Shown here piece by piece: positions 11,880 to 21,515 of a DNA stretch of 64,000 nt. The number at the start of each line of letters is the position of its first letter. Within the stretch, counting starts at the first letter, position 1. The stretch is from NCBI RefSeq assembly GCF_019097595.1, contig NC_080715.1:954073-1018072 (forward strand). Reading direction: 5' to 3'. The position numbers and the translations under genes are program-made. The notes beneath the pieces are model-generated. The model did not search any database, was not told where the DNA came from, and saw only the letters and a list, made by a program, of their open reading frames with translations. The DNA is from Hemibagrus wyckioides. Its lineage: Eukaryota > Chordata > Actinopteri > Siluriformes > Bagridae.

Positions 11880-13881
11880 TCAGTACCTCTTACCGGATGG
11901 CAGAAGGGTGAAGAGTGTGTGTGAGGGGTGTGTGGGGTGTGTAAGAGTGTGTGTGAAGGGTGTGTGGGGTGTGTAAGAGTGTGTGTGAGGGGTGTGTGGG
12001 GTGTGTAAGAGTGTGTGAGGGGTGTGTGGGATGTGTAAGAGTGTGTGTGAGGGGTGTGTAAGAGTGTGTGTGAGGGGTGTGTGGGATGTGTAAGAGTGTG
12101 TGTGAGGGGTGTGTGGGGTGTGTAAGAGTGTGTGTGAGGGGTGTGTGGGATGTGTAAGAGTGTGTGTGAGGGGTGTGTGGGGTGTGTAAGAGTGTGTGTG
12201 AGGGGTGTGTGGGGTGTGTAAGAGTGTGTGCGAGGGGTGTGTGGGGTGTGTAAGAGTGTGTGTGAGGGGTGTGTGGGGTGTGTAAGAGTGTGTGTGAGGG
12301 GTGTGTGGGGTGTGTAAGAGTGTGTGTGAGGGGTGTGTGGGATGTGTAAGAGTGTGTGTGAGGGGTGTGTGGGGTGTGTAAGAGTGTGTGTGAGGGGTGT
12401 GTGGGATGTGTAAGAGTGTGTGTGAGGGGTGTGTGGGGTGTGTAAGAGTGTGTGTGAGGGGTGTGTGGGGTGTGTAAGAGTGTGTGTGAGGGGTGTGTGG
12501 GGTGTGTAAGAGTGTGTGCGAGGGGTGTGTGGGGTGTGTAAGAGTGTGTGTGAGGGGTGTGTGGGGTGTGTAAGAGTGTGTGTGAGGGGTGTGTGGGGTC
12601 GTCCACAATGCTGTTAGCTTTGCAGATGCAGTGTGTGGTGTAAATGTCTGTAACAGAGGGGAGAGAGACTCCGATGATCTTCTCAGCTTCCCAAACCAGG
12701 CAGTGATGCAGCTGCTCAGGATGCTCGCCATGGTCCCTCTGTAGAAGGTGGTCAGGATGGGAGGTGGAAGATGAGCCTTCCTCAGCCTTCGCAGGAAATA
12801 GAGACACTGCTGGGCCTTTCTGGTGATGGAGCTGGTGTTGCGTGACCAGGTGAGGTCCTCCACCAGGTGAACACCAAGTGCTCTTGCCGATCTCCACGAT
12901 GGACCCATCGATGTTCAGTGGAGAATGGTCACTCTGTGCTCTCCTGAAGTCAACAACCATCTCTTTAGTCTTGTCGACGTTCAGGGAGAGGTTGTTGACT
13001 TTACACCAGGCTGTTAGCCGCTGCACCTCCTCTCTGTATGCTGACTCGTCATTCTTGCTGATGAGACCCACCACGGTCGTGTCATCAGAGAACTTGATGA
13101 TATGATTATAGCTGTGCATTGCTGCACAGTCGTGAGTCAGCAGAGTGAACAGCAGTGGACTGAGCACACAGCCCTGAGGAGCTCCAGTGTTCAGTGTGGT
13201 GGTGCTGGAGATGCTGTTCCCGATCCGGACTGACTGAGGTCTCCCAGTCAGGAAATCCAGGATCCATTTGCAGAGGGAGATGTTGATGCCCATCAGACTC
13301 AGCTTCTCCATCAGGTGCTGAGGAATGATCGTATTGAATGCTGAACTGAAGTCAATGAACAGCATTCGTAGGTAAGTGTCTTTATTGTCCAGGTGTGTGA
13401 GGGTCAGATGGAGGGTTGTGCTGATGGCATCGTCTGTAGAGCGATTTGGACGATATGCAAACTGCATGGGGTCGAGTGAAGGTGGCAGCAGGTTCTTAAT
13501 GTGCCTCATGACGAGCCTCTCGAAGCACTTCCTGATGATGGGTGTGAGTGCAACGGGACGGTAGTCATTGAGACAGGACACTGGAGACTTCTTTGGCATG
13601 GGGATGATGGTGGTCGACTTTAGGCACTTTGGGACGACGGCGCTGCTCAGGGAGATGTTGAAGATGTCTGTGAAGACATCGGCTAGCTGTTCTGCACACT
13701 CCCTGAGCACTCTGCCAGGAATGTTGTCTGGTCCAGCAGCTTTCCGTGGGTTAACTCTACATAGAGTTTTCCTCATGTCAGCCATGGTGAGACAGAGCAC
13801 CTGGTCCTCTGAAGAAGGGATGGTCTTCCTCGCTGTCACGTCATTATGTGCCTCAAACCGAGAGTAGAAGCTGTTCAGCAC
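11880..13881 (-). pseudogene. Reverse transcriptase ORF of Rex1 copy A, broken
   Basis: Readable from 13,881 downward. The finger and palm start contains [16 protein letters not shown], then [14 protein letters not shown], then [14 protein letters not shown] (first catalytic Asp). After these come [14 protein letters not shown] and [12 protein letters not shown] (the catalytic DD box, with Ser replacing the common Ala). The thumb continues with [18 protein letters not shown] frameshift near 12,885 removes the KFLG part of the KFLGVHL block, and a second lesion near 12,700 deletes part of the segment after TAWFG. The C-terminus is replaced by a 32-bp minisatellite (about 11,900-12,600) before the final LLPSGKRY. 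The copy is inactive. Confidence 0.88.
11900..12600. repeat. 32-bp minisatellite inside the LINE ORF, about 22 units
   Basis: Unit on the plus strand: gagtgtgtgtgaggggtgtg followed by tggggtgtgtaa, 32 bp. Variants carry ggatgtg, gtgcgag or a lost segment. On the coding (minus) strand it reads as [21 protein letters not shown] text that changes frame at every unit, because 32 is not a multiple of three. It sits where Rex1 copies have a single DPTHPSHTL segment. A shorter array of the same unit lies at the same place in copy D (55,021-55,195). Confidence 0.95.
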
Positions 13882-14644
13882 ATCTGGAAGGGAGGCATCA
13901 CTGTCACAGGCAGGTGGAGCTGGCCTGTAGTTGGTGATGGACTGGATGCCTTGTCACATGTGCCGAGTGTCACCACTGCTCTGGAAGTGGCCGTGAATTC
14001 TCTGGGAGTGTGCACGCTTTGCCTCTCTAATGGCTCGAGACAGTTTAGCCCGTGCTGTTCTTAGGGTGTCCTTGTCTCCAGCTCTGAAGGCAGAGTCAAT
14101 TCAATTCAATTTTATTTGTATAGCGCTTTTAACAAAGATCATTGTCTCAAAGCAGCTTTACATGAGAAACGACATAAGAAAACAACAAACATATAAACAG
14201 ACAGACAGACAGACAGACAAACAGTCCTAGATGTTATCAAAAGTGAGCAAGCCTGAGGTGACTGAGGCGACTGTGGCAAGGAAAAACTCCCTTAGATGGT
14301 AAGAGGAAGAAACCTTGAGAGGAACCAGACTCAAAAGGGAACCCATCCTCATTTGGGTGACAGTTGTGTGATGCAGATACAGCATGTGTATAGTGTTATG
14401 TAAATCAATAAGGAGGTTGTTGTCCACAGCGCTGCTTGAATATCCCAATCCTCACAAGCAGAACCCGGCTGGAGCTGGTCCATCTCCGGATGCCACTGGA
14501 GCACAGTCTCTGTATGCCTCAGGATGGGTAGAAGAAGGGAAACAATGGAACAGCATTAGCGTAGCTGCTGTTCATAATATTAGCAGCACTAGATGATGTG
14601 TATTTAATCAGATGTACTGGAGCACAAGGTTATGGGATGTGTTA

Positions 14645-15278
14645 GATGTATGCCAGGATAAAGAGATAAGTCTTTAGTCTACATTTAAACTGGGAGACTG
14701 TGTCTGAGCCCCGAACACTGTCAGGAAGACTATTCCAAAGTTTTGGAGCTAAATACGAAAACACTCTACCCCCTTTTGTGGACTTTGATATTCTGGGAAC
14801 TACTAGAAGTCCGGAATTTTGTGATCTTAAAGAGCGTGGTGGATTGTAACGTGTTAGAAGACTGGAGAGATAGGTGGGAGCTAAACCAATTAGAGCCTTG
14901 TACGTGAGTAGAGCTAATTTATAGTCAATTCTAAACTTCACAGGAAGCCAGTGCAGGGATGATAATATTGGGGTTATATGATCATATTTTCTTGATCTGG
15001 TAAGAACTCTGGCGGCTGCATTCTGGACTAACTGTAGCTTGTTTATTGAAGATGCAGGACAAACACCTAGTAATGCATTACAGTAGTCCAGTCTGGAGGT
15101 CAGGAATACATGAACTAGTTTTTCTGTATCAGATACAGATAAAATGTTCCTAAGCTTGGCAATATTTCTAAGATGGAAGAAGGCTGTTTTTGTGATATTG
15201 GAAATATGATTTTTAAAGGATAAGTTGCTGTCTAATATTAAGCCCAGGTTTTTCACTGTTGAGCTAGTAGTAACAGTA
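14645..15278 (-). pseudogene. C-terminal part of L2 reverse transcriptase ORF
   Basis: The frame reads [71 protein letters not shown] and [12 protein letters not shown], then stops. These are the standard landmarks of the L2 C-terminal domain after the palm. The apparent in-frame fusion to upstream [11 protein letters not shown] text belongs to the interrupted Rex1 element and is an accident of insertion. The catalytic palm is missing, so no active enzyme can be made. Confidence 0.85.
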
Positions 15279-15330
15279 CATCCTTCTAGATGCAAGCTGA
15301 ATTGTGAGAGCTTGCACCTAGAAGGATGCA
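15279..15330. repeat. 19-bp hairpin at the truncated 5' end of L2-A
   Basis: 'catccttctagatgcaagct' (from 15,280) is followed about 10 bases later by 'agcttgcacctagaaggatg', a near-perfect inverted copy ending at 15,329. It lies exactly at the L2/Rex1 junction, so it looks like a small foldback or inversion made during integration. Confidence 0.8.
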
Positions 15331-15444
15331 AGTCTCTGGATCTTAGCAGCGCACACACCTTTGCGGTCATCCACGGCTTCTGGTTGGAGCGTATGGTGAT
15401 GGACTTGGAGACGGTCACGTCATCGATCATTCATCTCATAAATA

Positions 15445-15531
15445 TTCATCACTCACTCACTCACTCATTCATCACTCACTCACTCACTCACTCACTCACC
15501 CATTCATCACTCACTCATCACTCACTTATGA
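15445..15531. repeat. CACT satellite, continuation right of the inserted LINE
   Basis: CATCACTCACT units with CATTCATCACT variants resume here. The unit matches the array at 5,824-11,256, so the LINE split a once continuous array. Confidence 0.9.
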
Positions 15532-16811
15532 GATGATAAATCTACCTCTCTATCTTCATCATGTGAAAGTAGCCAGTGAGATCAGTGTCCTGAGTTCAGT
15601 TTTTATCAGTGATTTTCTTCTCTTTGAGGTTTAAACTGTAGTGCAGTCAGTGGATTCAACCTCATACATCCTCTGCTCTTCCTGCCTCTCTTCTCACTGC
15701 ATGCTCTTCATATTTCCCCACTGGTTTACACTTTATATCTATTAAGTATCATAAATCCTGTCTGTCACTGAAGGTGTTCCTCATGGATCGCTGCTCGGTC
15801 CCTTCTTTGTCTGAAGAAATAATGCACTCTGCTGTGTTCAGATTTTTCTCCACAATCCATTTGAAACAGTGAGAACATCAGTCTGGGGATCACAGAGCCA
15901 TTTTATTGATAGCATTTTCTTTTTTATTGTTATTGATGGTTCAGTGACCTTCATGGCACAGCACTTTAATGTCTTTTGATTAAAAATGTCTCCTAGTGGA
16001 CACTTCTGCTTTCTCTCTCTTTACAACGCTGACTCCTTCAGTCCCGAGGTAAGTCTCGTTCGACTCTTCATTCCTAACGAGTCCCTCTCTGCTTGTCTGT
16101 AACCACAAGAAACACATTCATCATCATCTGAGGACTTCTTCAACAAACTCAGTTTATCTGTGGAACATGGTTTAAAGGTAATAACTTTAAAATCCCATCA
16201 TAAATATTAACATAACGTTTATTAACATTAATATTAGCACGGTTTGTCTGGGCTGTATTCTGCACCATGCTGCACCATGCTCATTGTTCTCCTGATCCAT
16301 TTCCTCTGGTACTCATTCCACCTCTGTCCATATCTCCAGGTTAAAGCCATGCTTGCTAGGTCGAACTCATAAAGACCTGCTCTGATATGATCTTATACAC
16401 AGTCTCAAACCTCATTACCAGAAGTATTGAGTCACACTGTGATTCTCCATGCTTAAAAACTCTGCTTATGATCTCTGAGAACTGATCTCACCACTTACAC
16501 TGCTGTTGTACCGCTAACATTGAGCCCCATCATACTGGAGAAGAAAGCAAATCAGATTGTACTCTGTAACTCTGTGTATGATTTTACACACGGAAACCTT
16601 TAATAATAAAGAGTACATGACTCTGAGATGTCTCTGGACTGTGTGTTCCTGCATGACTCTATAATCAGGCCATTAGATATTTAAAGAACATAAAATAAGG
16701 TTTTATTTAGAACCAGGAACTCAAAAAACAGTAAGTTTTTCATGTCGAGTTATCCAGTGTCACATTTAATTCACAGAATGTCCTCTGTGCATTTTAATTA
16801 TCTAATGGGTC
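15532..16811. other. Unique sequence, no gene recognised
   Basis: No exon, RNA gene or repeat family is recognised. Confidence 0.55.
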
Positions 16812-16814
16812 TGG

Positions 16815-17676
16815 ACTTTATTTATAATCCCACTCTCTGTGTTTATAATGATTTATAATCCCACTCTCTGTGTTTATAATGATTTATAATCCCACTCTCG
16901 GTGTTTATAATGATTTATAATCCCACTCTCTGTGTTTATAATGATTTATAATCCCACTCTCGGTGTTTATAATGATTTATAATCCCACTCTCTGTGTTTA
17001 TAATGATTTATAATCCCACTCTCGGTGTTTATAATGATTTATAATCCCACTCTCGGTGTTTATAATGATTTATAATCCCACTCTCGGTGTTTATAATGAT
17101 TTATAATCCCACTCTCTGTGTTTATAATGATTTATAATCCCACTCTCAGTGTTTATAATGATTTATAATCCCAATCTCAGTGTTTATAATGATTTATAAT
17201 CCCTCTCTCGGTGTTTATAATGATTTATAATCCCACTCTCTGTGTTTATAATGATTTATAATCCCACTCTCTGTGTTTATAATGATTTATAATCCCTCTC
17301 TCGGTGTTTATAATGATTTATAATCTCACTCTCAGTGTTTATAATGATTTATAATCCCACTCTCTGTGTTTATAATGATTTATAATCCCACTCTCTGTGT
17401 TTATAATGATTTATAATCCCACTCTCAGTGTTTATAATGATTTATAATCCCACTCTCTGTGTTTATAATGATTTATAATCCCACTCTCTGTGTTTATAAT
17501 GATTTATAATCCCACTCTCTGTGTTTATAATGATTTATAATCCCACTCTCTGTGTTTATAATGATTTATAATCCCACTCTCTGTGTTTATAATGATTTAT
17601 AATCCCACTCTCTGTGTTTATAATGATTTATAATCCCACTCTCTGTGTTTATAATGATTTATAATCCCACTCTGGT
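16815..17676 (+). repeat. 31-bp minisatellite, about 27 units (array 1)
   Basis: Unit: tttataatgatttataatcc followed by cactctctgtg, 31 bp. Variant positions are ctctgtg, ctcggtg and ctcagtg, and a few units have ccctctctc. It ends directly in 'actctggtgtcacccaga', the start of a plus-strand L2 3' tail. The unit itself resembles the 'tttataatcacactctggtg' stretch of that tail, seen in reverse at 45,140-45,165. The array appears to have grown out of LINE 3' UTR sequence. The same unit makes array 2 at 25,335-28,503. Confidence 0.95.
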
Positions 17677-17860
17677 GTCACCCAGATAAGGATGAGGTTT
17701 CAGTCTTGTCAGTTTGTTCCTCATAATGTTTCAGGGAGTTGTTCCTCACCACCATCACCTTTGATTCATTCATTAGGGATCAACATAAATGTCAAAATTA
17801 GAGATGATTTTAAATGTTTTAAATTGAATTGAATCTTTACTATTGTCCTCAAATGAAATT
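17677..17860 (+). mobile_element. L2-type 3' UTR fragment
   Basis: Shares 'ggtgtcacccaga', the tcctcataatg block, 'cagggagttgttcctcac' and 'cattagggatcaacataaa' with other L2 tails in the window. It is degenerate, and its final 'ctgctttgagac' block is not clear here. Confidence 0.7.
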
Positions 17861-18103
17861 TCACAGAGATTTTGAATATATTTGCAGCTAAAATATAAAA
17901 TTCAGCGAGTTAAAGACTTAGACAGTTAAACATGCAGATGCTGCTCCTCACATGTGATGATGTGTCTACAAACTGATGTCTCTGTAGCATGTAACTGCTG
18001 CATCATGCCTAAACCTGTACATGTTAGCGGTGTGAATACTAATGTGTAGAATTTTAGTAATAAATTCTCACTCTGAGTTGTAGCGATGACCTAAAGTAAC
18101 CTT

Positions 18104-18129
18104 ACACACACACACACACACACACACAA
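18104..18129. repeat. CA microsatellite
   Basis: About 13 CA units. Confidence 0.9.
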
Positions 18130-18219
18130 GCTGAATGTTTTTACTGAGAACTCAAGGGCCAGTCTGCTCCCAACACACCTGAACAGAGTAATCAATATTG
18201 CTGTTGCTTCAGTGTTCTG

Positions 18220-18322
18220 AGGTTAAATGTTGTGGGACCTGGAAAGAGCAAAGAAGTGAAATAACAGCAGTTCATAAATTATTTTCCTTCCCTGTTCTTT
18301 CCAGATCCCACAACATTTAACC
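18220..18322. repeat. Near-perfect inverted repeat, 31-bp arms
   Basis: The left arm 18,220-18,250 (starting aggttaaatgttgtggga) and the right arm 18,293-18,322 (ending tcccacaacatttaacct) are inverted copies with about two mismatches around a loop of about 42 bases. This could be a small foldback or MITE, or a transcribed hairpin. No transposase or tail is attached. Confidence 0.8.
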
Positions 18323-19207
18323 TGTACAGCTAACTGACTGATTTGTAAGAACTCTAAACTCTCAGCCTGTGTGGAAGGTTAGTGAGGCTGATTTCTTGAT
18401 TTCAGACCCATTTTAAACACAAATATATCTGTTCATTGTTATTTTATGGTAATTAGGTCATTATACAGTGCACCTCCTCAGCAGCAGAACACCCCTCTAC
18501 TGAGAATTCATCTCATCTTCTGCTACTTTCTGCTAACTTCCTGTATGAAGAGACTGCATGTTTCAAGTCACTGTGAGGTCATTAGTGTGTGTCACGTCTC
18601 TGCCCTGACACTGTTACTGCCTCTTGTATGTTTTGTCCCAAGCCTCATACCTGTTCTTTATTTGCCCTTTAATCTTGTGCTTGCTCAGTGCTTTCTGACC
18701 ATTGCTCTTGTTTGGGTTCAGTGACAGTTCTTTTACAGAAAACGCAAAGAACTTGGTGTACAGTGATATTTGGATGCTGTGGTCGTACCACACCCGCATG
18801 GTCACTTAAGATTGCTGACTGTGGAGTGACTGGACGTTTTATTTCCCAGGAAGTCCTTATGTCTGTGTCACCTTCTGGCTCTCACTTTTAGTCCTGCTGG
18901 AGTCCCTGCCTGCACTTATTATTCATTGTCCTTAACCACCACATGATCCCAAGCAGACCTGATATTCTTCTACTTTTTTACTAGTTTAATTCTGGTTAGA
19001 GACTTAGCCAGAGCAGCTGCTTATAGTCTGGTCACAAGTGGCCTCATTGACCAGGTGGAGCTATTCTGATCTGGTCTGCTTTGTGATGTAGGCAATTCAC
19101 AGATCAAACCCTTGAGCTAATTCTAACACCCTAAAAGCAAGAACATCCTTTAGGCTGAAACTGGTGTGGGATTACCTAAAGCACACACCCACAGACAGCC
19201 CTCACGT
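18323..19207. other. Unique sequence, no gene recognised
   Basis: A 92-codon open frame at 18,446-18,724 is hydrophobic and cysteine-containing but has no recognised domain, and I do not call it a gene. Confidence 0.5.
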
Positions 19208-19280
19208 TTAAGAATGCGGGCATCAATCCCGCTACCTCTTGCATGCTAAACGTGGGCTCTACCATTTGAGCTAATCCCCC
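19208..19280 (-). pseudogene. tRNA-Ala (anticodon AGC) pseudogene
   Basis: Reading from 19,280 down, the sequence begins GGGGGATTAGCTCAAATGGT and has TTTAGCAT in the anticodon loop (AGC at 19,247-19,245). The T arm follows as GCGGG-ATTGATG-CCCGC. This is the eukaryotic tRNA-Ala(AGC) layout over 73 bases. The anticodon stem is damaged, with CACGT facing GCAAG giving two mismatches. The acceptor 3' strand reads ATTCTTA where ATTCTCC is expected. It is therefore best read as a decayed tRNA gene or retro-copy. No run of four or more T follows within about 20 bases downstream on this strand. Confidence 0.8.
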
Positions 19281-19554
19281 AGGGGGCAGTCATAGTTTAC
19301 AGTGGATTGTGTTATAGGGCGTCCGTGACTGGGCTCTTCAGTCTGTTGAAAGTGCCGATGACCAACCTGCTTGTAAACTCTTCAATATGTTTCTGGTAAC
19401 ATTTTCCGTTTGATCGATCATTTAGAGCAGTTGCTTATAGCTTGGTTGTGAGTGGTCATTTTGACCAGTTTGTGCTAGGATGACGCCTTCCTCTGATCCC
19501 TGCCCTGTAAAAAGAAACGTTTGTTGTTCGATTGTTCAGCCGGAGCAGCTGAAC

Positions 19555-19772
19555 AGTGGTGGCTCAAGTTGTTAAGGCTCTGGGTCACTGCCTGGAAGAT
19601 CAGGGTTCAAACTTCAGCACTGCCAAGCTGCTGCCATTGGGCCTTTGAGCAAGGTCCCCACCCACACTCCATCATGGCTGACCCTGTGCTCTGATCCCAA
19701 CCCTCCATGGATGGGATATGTGAGGAGAGGTTTATGCGGTAATGTGTATGTTACAAATAAACACAACTTAAA
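19555..19772 (+). mobile_element. tRNA-derived SINE
   Basis: It starts at about 'agtggtggctcaagttgtta'. An A-box-like TGGCTCAAGTTG lies at 19,560-19,571 and a B-box-like GGTTCAAACTT at 19,604-19,614, the spacing of an RNA polymerase III internal promoter. The body has 'gccattgggcctttgagcaa' and 'tcatggctgaccctgtgctc', and the tail ends 'gttacaaataaacacaac'. The layout is a tRNA-like head, a body and a LINE-like tail. I associate this SINE type with catfishes and relatives from memory, so the lineage inference is weak. Confidence 0.75.
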
Positions 19773-20630
19773 TGAGTTATTTTAAATCAAGTTTAGATCC
19801 ACTCGATCCCACTCTGAGCCGGTCCAGACATTACCATGTCCTAGATCACCTTCTAATAGTTTCGGCTGTTAGGACTCACATTAGAAGGACTATAAATTTG
19901 AGGCCGAGTCGACAATCACGTTGGCTTTACTGCGTTTATTTACAAGCCTTTCTTTGTTTCACAGATTTTAATGTTTACTTTTATATCCATATATACTTGA
20001 CAGGAGAAATGTCCTTTCAACATTCATTTATTCCAAAAAAGCAGTTAAAACGTGACATTTGGCACATAATATAATAAATAATAAACTCACAATATATTGT
20101 TATTAAAGAGACAGTTCAGGGCATGGATCAGAGGAAATAAACCTGTGTGACTGTAAGAGGTGTAAGAACTGCTTCAATTCTATCAGTGTAAATTAAAACA
20201 GTCAGTAAAGCAGCAGCACCGAGTCCCGCTCAGATGGAACACAGACTGTAAATTTATCTAAAGCATCGCATGTCTTTTCCTCTGATGTAATGAAATGAGC
20301 TTTATCTTTTCATAGACTCAGAAGTCATGATCTGCACTGCCCTTATCCCACACTGCTGCTGAGATCTGGAATCTGATTGGTGGATCAGGTGTTGATGAAT
20401 TCTCTCTAACAGCAGCTCTGACTGTTTTTTTTACAGCACACACTCCACATAAACGGATTAAAAAAACGTGTGTAATCATGGATACAGTGGAGCTTTCTGG
20501 ATTTGTACAGAGTTAAAGCTGTAGGTTTTCCCACATTTTCAGGACAGAGGAGTTTACACTTCTTTGTGGTTTCTTGGATACATGAGCTGCTTGATCTCTT
20601 AAATATAGCTCTAAATAGATTAAAGTATGA
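19773..20630. other. Unique sequence, no gene recognised
   Basis: A 100-codon frame at 19,772-20,074 shows no recognised motif. Nothing else is supportable. Confidence 0.5.
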
Positions 20631-20705
20631 TGAGATGGTGAGAAAAAACTCCCTGAGATGATATGAGGAAGAAGATTTGGAGGGAACCAGATTCCTGCTC
20701 ACTTA
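20631..20705 (-). mobile_element. L2-type 3' UTR fragment
   Basis: Contains 'aaaaaactccctgagatgat' followed by atgaggaagaag and gagggaaccagattcc, the inverted form of the L2 3' UTR signature seen in the other copies. Confidence 0.7.
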
Positions 20706-20932
20706 CAGCCGCTTTAATTTACAATGGACCTGTTGCTCTTTCCTGCTCCGAGTGATCTCCTCACCTCCTCCTGAAATGTTCCTGCACTTCATATAGACTG
20801 GAATGTAATGGAGGTGACATGCTGTGTGTGAACTCTAATAGGTAAGCTCGTTATAAACTCTAATCTAAATTTAACACAGTCGGATGCAAGATCCTATAAT
20901 TGGGCTCAAGTGATAATAAGGAGGGAACGAGG

Positions 20933-20935
<3 letters not shown>

Positions 20936-20977
<42 letters not shown>
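20936..20977. repeat. GA microsatellite
   Basis: About 20 GA units. Confidence 0.9.
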
Positions 20978-20979
<2 letters not shown>

Positions 20980-21204
20980 GAAAATGAAATAATATGCTAT
21001 TCTTCTGAATCTCAAATGTAGAGGACACAAGTTTAAAGTGATTCCCAGAGCGTAATCACAGCAGCTTGTTAATTACACAATTAAGGTGTAATGTACTCTG
21101 GTGTGTGTGTGATACAGTTAACTGCAGCTGGAGCAGAACAATCTGTTAATGACAGTGAGAGTGATTAGAAGAAGGAGTGAAGCTCTTATAACTGTCATAT
21201 TTGT

Positions 21205-21300
21205 AAATCAATTCCATTTTAATTGTACAGCACTTTTATCAACAGACATTCTCACAAAGCAGCTTTGCAGAAATCTCTAAATTCAGGATATAAATACATT
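21205..21300 (-). mobile_element. L2-type terminal tail fragment
   Basis: 'aatcaattccattttaattg' and 'tacagcacttttatcaacag' are followed by 'cattctcacaaagcagcttt', the inverted terminal block of L2 elements, diverged. Confidence 0.6.
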
Positions 21301-21365
21301 TTACACTGAAACTTAGAGTCAGAGCTGACGTCTGTTAACTCTTCACTGATGGAGGCTTGAGTGTT

Positions 21366-21515
21366 TTAATTTAATTCAATTGAAATTTATTTATTGATTA
21401 TTTATCCCCCAAGGGCAATTTAAGGAATGCAGAGTAGTTAAAAAAAAGATCAATGCAAAATAAAATAAAATAAAATAAAATAAAATAAAATAAAATAAAA
21501 TAAAATAAAATACAG
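21366..21515 (-). mobile_element. Probable LINE 3' tail with an AAAAT repeat
   Basis: 'ttatttattgattatttatc' then 'ccccaagggcaatttaag' look like the inverted end of a LINE whose sense tail ends in a 'ttgggggataaataa' block. An AAAAT array of about 11 units lies at 21,458-21,511. Family uncertain. Confidence 0.45.

Larger units (their letters stand above)
14098..15330 (-). mobile_element. L2-type LINE copy A, 5'-truncated, nested in Rex1 copy A
   Basis: The 3' end is at 14,098 with the tail 'aattcaattcaattttattt' (seen in reverse), followed by the 'tctcaaagcagctttacatg' signature. The insertion splits Rex1 copy A, with AGTC present on both sides (14,094-14,097 and 15,331-15,334), a short target duplication. 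The 3' UTR holds the 'aaaactccctta' and 'gaggaaccagactcaaaag' blocks shared by all L2 tails in the window. A small ACAG tract lies at about 14,200-14,220. It belongs to the same subfamily as L2-D at the right window edge. Confidence 0.88.
11257..15428 (-). mobile_element. Rex1/Babar-like non-LTR retrotransposon copy A, interrupted by L2
   Basis: A LINE in minus orientation sits within the CACT satellite. Its 3' end is at about 11,257, where TTTGACT-type tail repeats abut the array. The 3' UTR covers 11,257-11,880 and the reverse transcriptase 11,880-13,881. A linker follows, interrupted at 14,098-15,330 by an L2 element. The linker resumes at 15,331-15,428 with [17 protein letters not shown], closely matching copy C at 49.1 kb. 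The endonuclease half is absent, so it is 5'-truncated like most LINE insertions. Assignment rests on the FSSAFNTI motif and the domain order, and clade naming by eye is uncertain. Confidence 0.85.

Noticed and set aside
12878..14064. Plus-strand frames of 62-99 codons over the Rex1-A region
   Set aside because: Antisense shadows of the minus-strand LINE ORF.
14642..15430. Apparent fused protein joining a Rex1 linker to an L2 C-terminus
   Set aside because: The fusion is produced by L2 insertion into Rex1, with AGTC at both borders. It is not a real fusion gene.
18446..18724. 92-codon hydrophobic frame
   Set aside because: No recognisable domain, and weakly T-rich sequence easily yields such a frame.
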